This document shows, one piece after another, positions 1 to 8,127 of a DNA stretch of 64,000 bases. A program made the position numbers and the translations under genes. Within the stretch, counting starts at the first letter, position 1, and every line of letters starts with the position of its first letter. Under the pieces are notes generated by a model. It was not told the origin of the DNA. It worked only from the letters and a program-made list of their open reading frames with translations, and searched no databases. Source of the stretch: an uncultured Spirochaetota bacterium. Lineage in GTDB: Bacteria; Spirochaetota; Brachyspiria; Brachyspirales; Brachyspiraceae. Location: NCBI GenBank assembly GCA_944390575.1, contig CALXQJ010000002.1:186001-250000 (forward strand), in the 5' to 3' direction.

Positions 1-291
1 CATATTGCTTCTGAGAAACCTCTTGCTTTAAATAGAGAAGGTGTTGATGCTGCTGCTGTGGCTGAGCAGAAAGAGATTTTTGCTAAACAAGTAGAAGATA
101 AGCCTGAGAATATGAGAGAGAAAATTATAGAAGGTAAGATGAACTCTTGGTATTCTGAGAGCGTTTTAATAGACCAAAAATTATTTACAGATAATAAAGT
201 TACTATTAAAAGCTTAGTTGAAGAGATAGGTAAAGAAGCTGGTGCTACAGCTGAGATAAAGAGCTTTTCTATTATTTCTTTAGGTGTTTAA
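1..291 (+). CDS. tsf: Elongation factor Ts, C-terminal part (truncated by window start)
   Basis: EF-Ts is the nucleotide exchange factor that recycles EF-Tu-GDP in translation. The frame is open from base 1 and gives 96 residues ending at TAA 289-291. The end of the core domain (IASEKPLALNREGV) is followed by the typical region EKIIEGKMNSWYSESVLIDQ and a last segment with FTDNKVTIKSLV. These match the C-terminal end of EF-Ts. The start lies upstream of the window, probably after rpsB as in most bacteria, but this cannot be seen here. A hairpin plus T-run follows, so the gene is probably last in its transcript. Confidence 0.93.
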   Translation, partial: HIASEKPLALNREGVDAAAVAEQKEIFAKQVEDKPENMREKIIEGKMNSWYSESVLIDQKLFTDNKVTIKSLVEEIGKEAGATAEIKSFSIISLGV

Positions 292-312
292 ATAATTTTA
301 TATTTTATCTAT

Positions 313-350
313 AAAGTGAAGTGCTTTAAAAGTGCTTCACTTTTTTAATT
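313..350 (+). terminator. Rho-independent terminator after tsf
   Basis: The sequence AAGTGAAG pairs with CTTCACTT over 8 bp, with a 13-nt inner segment that can pair partly. It is followed at once by a run of six T and further T-rich sequence. It sits 22 bases after the tsf stop. Confidence 0.8.
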
Positions 351-400
351 TTTTTATATTATAAGTCGATAATATATAATAATTTTTAAGGTATATTAAA

Positions 401-940
401 ATGTTTAAACTTTACATTATTTCTTTATTATCTTCTTTTCTTATTTTTTCTTGTGCTTCTACAACAACAATGGCACATCTTAATAAATCATATAATAATG
501 ACTGGATTCGTAGTGTTAAGGGGAAAAAAGTAGTTGCCCCTAATGGATATTTATATCATTTTGAAGATAATGGTAATGTTGAGTATAAATTATTTGGTAA
601 GACTGTTGGTCGTGGTATTTTTGTTTATGCTGATAGTTCTACTAATGCATATTATTATGAGGATATATCATTAAAAAGAGTGGCTTCTGATGTTAAGGGA
701 TTATATAATTATAATTCTACAAATGTTAGTATGTATCTTGCTTTTATACTTGATAATAATAATATCAAAATGACTTCTGGATATACTAAAGATTATTATA
801 CACGTCTTTCTAATTGGAAAAAAAGCAATTTAACTTTATCTGGGTTTGTTCGTGAGGGTAGTGATTTATCTGATTATCCTATTCCTTATATTAGTGAAGT
901 TGATTTTAATAAGACTATAGAGTTTGGCAAATTAAGATAA
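401..940 (+). CDS. Hypothetical lipoprotein (179 aa)
   Basis: Not recognised as a known family. The first 17 residues form a lysine-containing hydrophobic signal that ends at a lipobox (LIFSC), with the acylated cysteine at residue 18. This predicts a membrane-anchored lipoprotein in the cell envelope. The mature part is rich in Tyr, Asn and Ser with alternating hydrophobic positions, as in a small beta-rich domain. It contains repeated short Tyr-rich stretches such as YYYEDISLKRV. It is flanked by the tsf terminator upstream and a promoter for nrdA downstream, so it is probably a single-gene unit. Function unknown. Confidence 0.75.
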   Translation: MFKLYIISLLSSFLIFSCASTTTMAHLNKSYNNDWIRSVKGKKVVAPNGYLYHFEDNGNVEYKLFGKTVGRGIFVYADSSTNAYYYEDISLKRVASDVKGLYNYNSTNVSMYLAFILDNNNIKMTSGYTKDYYTRLSNWKKSNLTLSGFVREGSDLSDYPIPYISEVDFNKTIEFGKLR

Positions 941-1015
941 ATTTTCTTACAATATATTCTCTTATTTTAATATATTTTGTTTCTTAATTTTAAATGCGGT
1001 TATGTCAACATTTTA

Positions 1016-1044
1016 TTGAAATAAAGTATTAAATTCTGTATAAT
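1016..1044 (+). promoter_or_regulatory. Predicted sigma-70-type promoter for nrdA
   Basis: TTGAAA (1016-1021), a 17-base spacer and TATAAT (1039-1044). The start codon at 1074 follows with a GAGGTG ribosome binding site at 1061-1066. Confidence 0.7.
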
Positions 1045-1073
1045 TCGGTTTCTATATAAAGAGGTGAACAGTT

Positions 1074-3392
1074 ATGATTCAATTAACTAAAGATAAAAAA
1101 CATATAATCATAAAGAGAGATGGTAGAGAAGAGCCATTTAATGAAGAAAAACTAAGAAAAGTTATATCTTGGGCTACTGATGGTAGTGATGTATTTACAA
1201 AACAGCTTTTAGAAAGCTTAAATATTAAAATTAATGATAAAATGAAGATAGAAGTTTTATATGATGAGCTTATTAATACTGCTGTAAACAAAATAAGTAC
1301 ATTATACCCAGTATATGATAATATAGCCCAAAAACTTTATCTTATGAAAATATATAAAGAAACTTGTGGACTTAAAAAAATAGGTTCATATCCACATCTT
1401 GAAACTTTCTTAAAGAAGGGGCTTAAGTATAAAATATATGATAGAGATGTTTTAAGTCATTTTACAGATGAAGAAATAGACAAGATTAATGCTATGATAG
1501 AGCCTAATAGGGATTTGAATTTTACTTATAAGGGTATTGTTATTTTCTTTAAGAAGTATTGTAAGAATATTGGTAGTAAGAAATTAGAATTACCACAGGT
1601 AACTTATATGCTTGCTGCTATGTTTTCATTTTATGATGATTATTATAAGGGTACTGATAAAGACAAAATAGATAAATCTCGTGAACTTCGTTTAGAGAAT
1701 ATTAAAAAGACTTATGATATGCTTTCAAATCATGAGGTTACTTTTGCTACACCAAGAATAGCAAATAGTATGAGTATTAAGTCTCAGCTTGCTTCTTGTA
1801 TTTTAAATACTCCTGATGATGATACTTGGAGTTTGAATCAGACAGATTCTAATATGGCTTTATATTCAAAATTTTCTGGTGGTATTGCTTATGATGCTTC
1901 TTATATAAGGGCTTCTGGTTCATCTATTCAAACTAATAGAGGGCGTTCTGATGGACCTGTACCTTTTATTAAGCGTGTTGAACAGACTATTAGTTCTTTT
2001 AATCAGGGTGGGGTACGAAAAGGTGCTTGTGTTGTAACTTTTCCTTGGTGGCATTTGGATGTACAGGATTTGATAATGCTTAAAGATGCTGGTGGTACTG
2101 AGGATACTCGTGCGAGAAAGCTTGTTTATTCTATTCGTATTAGTAATATTTTTAGAGAGAGAGTGAATAATGATGATTATATCACTTTGTTTGATCCTAA
2201 GGACACTCCGCTTCTAAATGAAGAATATGGTGAAAAGTTTAATTTAGCTTATCAATATTATGAAAGTAAGTCTTCTATTAGAAAAAAGAGAATTAAGGCT
2301 AAGGATTTACTTTTTAATATATTAAAGGTGCGTCAAGAAACTGGTAATTTATATTTAACTTTTGTTGATAATATAAATGAACAGAATATGGTTAATACTT
2401 TTGTTGGTGCTTCTAATCTTTGTCAGGAGATTGTTATACCTTCATATCCTTCTAAGCTATTAGAGGAGAAGTATATTATTAATGAAGATGGTGAATATGA
2501 AATTATACAAAAGAAAAAAGCTGGTGAGATTGGTATTTGTAATTTAGTTTCTATTAATTTAATGACTTGGGTTGAGTTTGATAGTCAAAAGAAGAAGGAT
2601 TTTTGTTATTCTCTTCTTCGTGGTTGTGATAATATAATAGATACTCAGTTTTATCCTGTTAAGGAAGGAGAAATAGCTAATAAGCGTAATCGACCTATTG
2701 GTATTGGTGTTATTAATTATGCTAATTTGCTTGCTTCAAATAAACTTAAATATACAGACAAAGAGGCTTTAGAGTTTACAAATAAAGTTTTTGATGATTT
2801 ATATTATCATATTTATGAGGCTTCTAATATATTAGCAAAAGAGCGTGGTCCTTATAAAACTTTTGATAATTCTAAGTGGAAAGATGGTATTACTCCTTTT
2901 CATATATCATTATTAACTAAGAATAATAATGATCTTGGTGTTCATATAGATAAAGATAAGTGGGATAGATTATCTGAAAGTATAAAAGATTTTGGTGTTC
3001 GTTTTTCTTTTCACGGAGCAATAGCACCTACTGCTACATCTGGAAAGAGTGTTTCTGCTACTGAGAGTATTGAACCTATTGTTGATTTATTCTTTGTAGA
3101 AGAGGGTACTCAAACTTTACCTTCTTTAGCACCTAATCTACAGAAAAATAGGGAATACTATCAAAGATGTTGGACTATTCCACCTAAGACTATAATAGAG
3201 CTTGCTGCAATTAGACAGAGATATATTGATCAATCACAGTCTATTAACTTATATTATATAAAGCCTGATTCTGCAAAAGAGCTTTGGGATGATATACAGT
3301 ATGCTATGGATTTGGGACTTAAAACTTTATATTATATGAAAACACCTAAATCTAACTTTGAACTTGAAGAAGTTTGTGAGTCTTGTACTTGA
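1074..3392 (+). CDS. nrdA: Ribonucleoside-diphosphate reductase, class I alpha subunit
   Basis: Reduces ribonucleoside diphosphates to deoxyribonucleotides; the large catalytic subunit. The N-terminus has an ATP-cone (IIIKRDGREEPF), so dATP/ATP activity control is likely. The catalytic core shows the first redox cysteine Cys242 (QLASCIL), the radical triad Asn448-Cys450-Glu452 (NLCQE), the second redox cysteine Cys489 (GICNL) and the Tyr727-Tyr728 radical-transfer pair (NLYYIKP). The C-terminal swinging pair Cys768/Cys771 (CESC) would be re-reduced by thioredoxin or glutaredoxin. The 772-residue length fits class Ia enzymes. The beta subunit gene nrdB is not adjacent or anywhere in the window. 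The start is fixed by the GAGGTG site seven bases upstream. Confidence 0.96.
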   Translation: MIQLTKDKKHIIIKRDGREEPFNEEKLRKVISWATDGSDVFTKQLLESLNIKINDKMKIEVLYDELINTAVNKISTLYPVYDNIAQKLYLMKIYKETCGLKKIGSYPHLETFLKKGLKYKIYDRDVLSHFTDEEIDKINAMIEPNRDLNFTYKGIVIFFKKYCKNIGSKKLELPQVTYMLAAMFSFYDDYYKGTDKDKIDKSRELRLENIKKTYDMLSNHEVTFATPRIANSMSIKSQLASCILNTPDDDTWSLNQTDSNMALYSKFSGGIAYDASYIRASGSSIQTNRGRSDGPVPFIKRVEQTISSFNQGGVRKGACVVTFPWWHLDVQDLIMLKDAGGTEDTRARKLVYSIRISNIFRERVNNDDYITLFDPKDTPLLNEEYGEKFNLAYQYYESKSSIRKKRIKAKDLLFNILKVRQETGNLYLTFVDNINEQNMVNTFVGASNLCQEIVIPSYPSKLLEEKYIINEDGEYEIIQKKKAGEIGICNLVSINLMTWVEFDSQKKKDFCYSLLRGCDNIIDTQFYPVKEGEIANKRNRPIGIGVINYANLLASNKLKYTDKEALEFTNKVFDDLYYHIYEASNILAKERGPYKTFDNSKWKDGITPFHISLLTKNNNDLGVHIDKDKWDRLSESIKDFGVRFSFHGAIAPTATSGKSVSATESIEPIVDLFFVEEGTQTLPSLAPNLQKNREYYQRCWTIPPKTIIELAAIRQRYIDQSQSINLYYIKPDSAKELWDDIQYAMDLGLKTLYYMKTPKSNFELEEVCESCT

Positions 3393-3415
3393 TTATTGAT
3401 TTATATATAATAATT

Positions 3416-3450
3416 AAGGTTTATTAAATTATATTTTAATAAGCCTTATT
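3416..3450. terminator. Bidirectional terminator between nrdA and the GT9 gene
   Basis: Thirteen-base stem (3416-3428 with 3435-3447, one G-U pair) around a short loop, lying between two convergent genes. T-rich sequence on the right and A-rich on the left let it serve both strands. Confidence 0.7.
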
Positions 3451-4432
3451 ATTTATATATTTCTAATAGATGTGGCAATATTTCTTCTGCTTTTAATCTG
3501 TTTAGGCAGTCTACTGTTTTACAGCCTCTTTTAATATATTCACATTTATAACTTTTTAGTGTAGTGCAGTATTTTTTTCTATTTTCTATATTAATAGCCT
3601 TTTTTCCTCTAACTCCATATATAAGAGGGAGAGTGTCACCATAAATACCTATAGAGTATATTCCAAGAGCATTTGCTATATGTAGTGGCGAGCTATCTCC
3701 TCCTATAAGTGCATATCCTTGATTTATTACTGATATTAATTCTCTTATTGTAAGCTTATTTGTGAAATCTTCTTTTATTATATTTCCTAATTTTTCTTTA
3801 ATGTAATTTGAAAAATCTAAATCATCTTTTGATCCTATTAAAACTATATTTGCTTTTGTATGTTCATAAAACATTTGTAATAATTTTGTAAAGTTTTCTT
3901 TATTATATCTCTTACTAACTCTTGTTGCTCCTCCATGCACTATTAATGCTTTTTCTATATTTTGCATTTTTGTTTTGCCTTGATTTACTTCTTCTTCTGT
4001 TAGAAATAACTCTGTATTTTTATTTTTTACTTCTATATTTAATTTTTCTAATGGAGAGAGTATAGTGTCTATTATATGTCTGTTATGTTTTTTCCAAGAA
4101 GTTTTATGAGTGAGTAAAAAACCTCTAAGTTCACTATTAACACCTGCTCTTATTGGAATTAATGCTTTATATAGCATACTTGCACCATAGAATGCTGTTG
4201 TAGCAGTGTAGCCTATATCGTATTTTTCTTTTTTTATATATTCTAATGTATCTTTATCATTTATTATTACTTTATTAATATATGGATTTTCTTTTAGAAT
4301 ATCAATTCCTTTAATTCCATTTACAACATCTATTATACAGTCTTTATAGTGTTCTTTTAATGTTCTTATTAAAGGAGTTATAAATATAGTATCTCCTATA
4401 TAATTCATTCCTATTATAATTATTTTTTTCAT
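3449..4432 (-). CDS. Glycosyltransferase family 9 (heptosyltransferase-like)
   Basis: Likely adds a sugar to the inner core of lipooligosaccharide from a nucleotide-heptose or similar donor, on the cytoplasmic face of the inner membrane. The protein has the GT-B fold marks of ADP-heptose transferases: N-terminal IIIGMNYIGDTIFITPLI, a mid-protein VHGGATRVSKR, LIGSKDD starting the donor half, and the family signature GGDSSPLHIANALG at residues 244-257. The 327-residue length is usual. A cysteine-rich C-terminus (four Cys in about 22 residues) is unusual. It shares an ATGA overlap with the upstream permease gene, so the two are translationally coupled. The exact sugar cannot be told from sequence. 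Confidence 0.85.
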   Translation of the reverse strand: MKKIIIIGMNYIGDTIFITPLIRTLKEHYKDCIIDVVNGIKGIDILKENPYINKVIINDKDTLEYIKKEKYDIGYTATTAFYGASMLYKALIPIRAGVNSELRGFLLTHKTSWKKHNRHIIDTILSPLEKLNIEVKNKNTELFLTEEEVNQGKTKMQNIEKALIVHGGATRVSKRYNKENFTKLLQMFYEHTKANIVLIGSKDDLDFSNYIKEKLGNIIKEDFTNKLTIRELISVINQGYALIGGDSSPLHIANALGIYSIGIYGDTLPLIYGVRGKKAINIENRKKYCTTLKSYKCEYIKRGCKTVDCLNRLKAEEILPHLLEIYK

Positions 4433-5547
4433 ATTTTTCTTAATTTTTTTTCTTTATTTGCTTTTGAATGACGCTCTTCATTAAATATTTTCATAAGTTC
4501 AAAAAATAATATAAAAGTAAGAGGTCCAAGTATTATACCAGAAAGTCCGAAAAATATAACTCCCCCAAGAATAGCAAAGAATATAAAAAGAGGATGTAAT
4601 TCTATTCTATTACCTAATAATAAAGGGCGAACAAAGTTATCTGGTATTGTAATGAAAAACCAAGCACATACTATAAATATTAAGCCTTTTAATAGAGAAC
4701 CTGTTATCATAAATAGTATACCAAGTGGTAGCCATATTATTGTTGTACCTATAACTGGCATAAATGCTGCTATAATAGTGAGAAATGCTAATGTAAATGA
4801 ATTTTCTACTCTAAATATTGAGTATACAATAAATGCTGATATTCCTTGAACTATACCTGTAAAAAGATTACCAAATACAATACCTTTTATTCCTTCAGAT
4901 ACTTGATTAAAAAGTCTGTCTACATACTTAGCTTCTATTGGCAAAATATTTCTAACTTGTTCTTTAAGATATTCACCATCCAAGAAAAAGAAGAACAGTG
5001 AGAACATCATAAAGATAAATGAACTTATAAATACTCCTGTTTGTTTTAGTATATTTGCTACATTTTGTGTTAGGTATGTACTTACAGAACTTAAATTTGA
5101 TACTATGATATTTTGTGCTTCTTTAAGTATTTGATTTATTGAAATATCTATTGGTAATAATTGTAGTATTTTATTTATTCTTTCATTATTGCTATCTATT
5201 ATATTAGATATATCTACTTTCATTAAGAAGTTTATTGCTATATTTGATATATTTATTATTTGATTTATGATTGTATAAAATAGTAGGCTCGTAGGCACTA
5301 AAAATATTATTAATGAAAATAAAGAAAATATAATTGCCAATGTATTTCTTTTTATAATAGAAAGTTTATCTTTTTTATGATAGCTACTTCCCATTGCTTT
5401 TATAAATAATGGATTAAGTACTACATAAAATACAAGAGCAAAAAATATAATAAGTCCAAATGGTTTTAATATTTGATACATTAATATTAATGATAAAAAC
5501 ACAAAAGAAATAAAAAATATAGAGTATATATTATCTTTTTTTATCAT
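4429..5547 (-). CDS. AI-2E family transporter (PerM-like permease)
   Basis: Polytopic inner-membrane protein of the AI-2 exporter/PerM family; members move diverse small molecules or ions, and the substrate here is unknown. About eight hydrophobic segments are visible in 372 residues: two near residues 10-45, one near 65-90, a long soluble/amphipathic part at about 100-165, then the C-terminal membrane half. The conserved family region appears as PVIGTTIIWLPLGI, followed by the last segments with GLSGIILGP. The C-terminus is lysine-rich. It overlaps the GT9 gene by ATGA. Upstream is a 64-base gap to the acetyltransferase gene on the same strand. Confidence 0.87.
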   Translation of the reverse strand: MIKKDNIYSIFFISFVFLSLILMYQILKPFGLIIFFALVFYVVLNPLFIKAMGSSYHKKDKLSIIKRNTLAIIFSLFSLIIFLVPTSLLFYTIINQIINISNIAINFLMKVDISNIIDSNNERINKILQLLPIDISINQILKEAQNIIVSNLSSVSTYLTQNVANILKQTGVFISSFIFMMFSLFFFFLDGEYLKEQVRNILPIEAKYVDRLFNQVSEGIKGIVFGNLFTGIVQGISAFIVYSIFRVENSFTLAFLTIIAAFMPVIGTTIIWLPLGILFMITGSLLKGLIFIVCAWFFITIPDNFVRPLLLGNRIELHPLFIFFAILGGVIFFGLSGIILGPLTFILFFELMKIFNEERHSKANKEKKLRKI

Positions 5548-5611
5548 AGTAAATTAACCTAAATATATTATTCTATAATGAAATAAATTTTCTGTAAAGA
5601 ATCTTTATATA

Positions 5612-6076
5612 TTAAATATATAAAATCATGCTATAAAAATGAACTCCATATTCTATTTTTATATTTTCTACAGTTGGTATGAATCCTAATTTTTTATAAA
5701 ATTCAAAAGCATAAATACTAGAGTTTACTGTATATACATTATTTTGTAGTATATTATGTGCTTTTTCAAACAGTCTTTTTCCTATTCCTTTTTTTATATA
5801 ATCTTTATCTATAAAAAAAGAGGATATATGATTTTTTCTTATTATTTCTATTATTCCTATTATCTTATTATTTTCTTTTGCAATTAAAAGAAGATTATCA
5901 TCCAATAAATACCTTATTCTCATATTATCTATAGACATAAACTTTAATACATTTTCTCTACCTTCTTTAGTGTCTACTTTTGAGTTAAATTCTAAGTATG
6001 TATTACAAGCTAAAATAGAAGCTTCTTCTACTTCATTTATCTTTGCTATTTCTATATCCATATTTTTCATAAACAT
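5612..6076 (-). CDS. GNAT family N-acetyltransferase
   Basis: Transfers an acetyl group from acetyl-CoA to an unknown amine. The 154 residues hold one GNAT domain. A beta strand with LLLIAKENNKIIGIIEII is followed by FIDKDYIKKGIGKRLF, whose KKGIGKRL (residues 95-102) is the Q/R-x-x-G-x-G/A pyrophosphate-binding motif. The C-terminal NSSIYAFEFYKKLGF is the usual end of the fold. The first ATG is used here; Met3 or Met6 are possible starts, and no clear ribosome site decides between them. It is the first gene of the minus-strand group with the AI-2E permease and GT9 genes. Confidence 0.85.
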   Translation of the reverse strand: MFMKNMDIEIAKINEVEEASILACNTYLEFNSKVDTKEGRENVLKFMSIDNMRIRYLLDDNLLLIAKENNKIIGIIEIIRKNHISSFFIDKDYIKKGIGKRLFEKAHNILQNNVYTVNSSIYAFEFYKKLGFIPTVENIKIEYGVHFYSMILYI

Positions 6077-6186
6077 AAGTTTAGTATTTGTATATTAAAT
6101 TCATTTTTTTGAAATATTGAAATTTTATGATAATTACAATATATTTATTAATATAATTTATATTTTTAAATAGTGTTGTATTTTTT

Positions 6187-7167
6187 ATGAATAAAATAAT
6201 AAGAAGTAACAATTTTGGTGTATCATTTTTATATACATATCCATTTTGGTCTACTATAATATTTATTTCTCTTTTAATTAATTATTTATTTTTTAGAAGT
6301 ATTTTTATTAAAGAAAACTCTATTTTCTTTTTAATAAACTCTATTATTAATTATGGTATTTTTACTTTATTCTTTTTTTTACTATTATATAAGTTTTATA
6401 ATTTTATTTTTATAAATAATTTTTTTATTTCTTCTCTTGGCATAATATTTTTATTTTCAGCTGTTATGAAATTATATATTAGTAATGTTGTAGTATCAAA
6501 TATATTAGACTTAATATTTTTTATATCTACTATTTCTATTTGCTTATATATTTTACTTAGATTAATTTTTATGCCTGATATGATAGAGTATAAAAGAGGG
6601 GTGTATGTATTTATACTCATAGCATTACTTTCTTCAAGCTTGCATTTTATTTTTATAACATTAAATAGTATTATTGATATTAGTTTTTTTTCTTTTCTTT
6701 CTTATCATATAGGTAATTATACAGAGAAAGTCTCTTCTATGTTTTTTATTATACTTTTTATTATTTATATGTTATTTGCAGTTAAAGAAGTTTTAGTTAA
6801 AAATATTCATACTTCTTCATATATATCTATTATTATATTATCTTTGAGTTTATTTTTAATATATAAGTATTCTAATATATTTTATTTATTTATAACTTCT
6901 TTTTATAATTCATTTGCAGTATCTTTATATTTTTCTCAATTTATATATTTAGTTTTTATGTTATTATTTTTATTAATTATAATATCATCTACTATAACAT
7001 TATTTATTACTAAGCAATATTCGTATAGTTTTATTTTATTTTCTTTATTGATTATATCAGGTTTAGATATGAGTAATTTTACATTTAGGTTTATATCAAT
7101 ATTTTCTCTTTTAGAGCTTTATAGTATAGAAAGTAATAATTTTACAAATACTGAAAAAGTATTTTGA
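6187..7167 (+). CDS. Hypothetical multi-spanning membrane protein (326 aa)
   Basis: Not recognised. Almost the whole protein is hydrophobic (Ile, Leu, Phe, Ser, Tyr), with about nine or ten likely membrane helices and only short basic loops. The first helix begins near residue 20 after a short polar N-terminus. No transporter signature or catalytic motif is visible. The ATG follows a T-run with no obvious ribosome binding site. The next gene, 47 bases downstream on the same strand, is a metzincin-like lipoprotein; a joint role is possible but not shown. Confidence 0.72.
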   Translation: MNKIIRSNNFGVSFLYTYPFWSTIIFISLLINYLFFRSIFIKENSIFFLINSIINYGIFTLFFFLLLYKFYNFIFINNFFISSLGIIFLFSAVMKLYISNVVVSNILDLIFFISTISICLYILLRLIFMPDMIEYKRGVYVFILIALLSSSLHFIFITLNSIIDISFFSFLSYHIGNYTEKVSSMFFIILFIIYMLFAVKEVLVKNIHTSSYISIIILSLSLFLIYKYSNIFYLFITSFYNSFAVSLYFSQFIYLVFMLLFLLIIISSTITLFITKQYSYSFILFSLLIISGLDMSNFTFRFISIFSLLELYSIESNNFTNTEKVF

Positions 7168-7214
7168 TTTTTTATAAATTATTATATAAATAATATATAA
7201 TTTATGAGGGTTTT

Positions 7215-8031
7215 ATGAAAATACTTAAAGTATTTCTTTTTATTTATATCTTGTCAATCTAATAATACTAAACCAGAATCATCAGATGATTTTTCTACTA
7301 CAACTCTTTTAGGTAATAACTCTAATAATAGTGAAGTTGTGTATACAGAAGAAGAATTGGAATTAATATCTGAAATGGATAGAAAATATCCTTATTTCAA
7401 TGTTAATTTAGATAGTTTTAAGGTTCATGTTGATGCACCTTTAAGTGCTACTATTACAGTTGATGATAAAATTTATGCTTTAGAGTTATTGGCACTTCTT
7501 AGACTATCTGTTAATAAAGATGAATTTGCCAATGTTGTTAGAAGTCGTAGTTTTAAGTCTTCAGTTACTGATTCTTATCCTGGTAGTGCTTTTAATATTA
7601 ATTTTGGAGATACTTATAATAATGAGAGATTAATAATTGTATTAAAAAATGCTTCTTATAATACTACATATATAAAAAATTATCATACTACTCAAATAGC
7701 GTATGCTGATGTTGGCAATTCTTTATATGTACGCTATGGTTATCAGAGTGATATAAAGTTTGGAAAGCAGATACTTTTACCTAATATTAATTGGCAGACA
7801 GAATTTGCATCAGGTATAGGTTTTTATTTCGCAGCATTACTTTTTCACGAGCATATGCATAATCTTGGCTTTGATCATAAAGGTAGTTTCAATACTCCAT
7901 TAGATTTTCAAAATATGCTTCCTCGAGAGGTATTTAGGGAAATGACGCTTAAATATCCTATAGAGTATGAAAAATTAAAAAAGTATTATTTACTTAGATA
8001 TAGAAAATTCTTAACTTCTGATACTATTTAA
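7215..8031 (+). CDS. Metzincin-like zinc metallopeptidase lipoprotein, frameshift in signal peptide
   Basis: The downstream frame (open through 8031, e.g. from GTG 7339) carries HEHMHNLGFDH at bases 7846-7878. This is the HExxHxxGxxH zinc motif of metzincin proteases. The natural start ATG 7215, with GAGGG upstream, begins a lipoprotein signal in another frame and hits TAA after 15 codons. Removing one T from the five-T run at 7237-7241 would give MKILKVFLLFISCQSNN, a perfect lipobox, joined to the protease frame. So either one base has been inserted (mutation or read error), or the gene switches on and off by slippage at this tract. As written, no export signal is translated. The mature domain looks intact (about 250 residues). 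Substrate unknown. Confidence 0.72.
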
Positions 8032-8127
8032 TATAATATTCTAAAAAAAGTCTAATAAAAATAAAAAAATATACGAGACTATAATAATAGTAGAAAATTG
8101 TTTTTTATTTTTAAGGAGACTAATATA

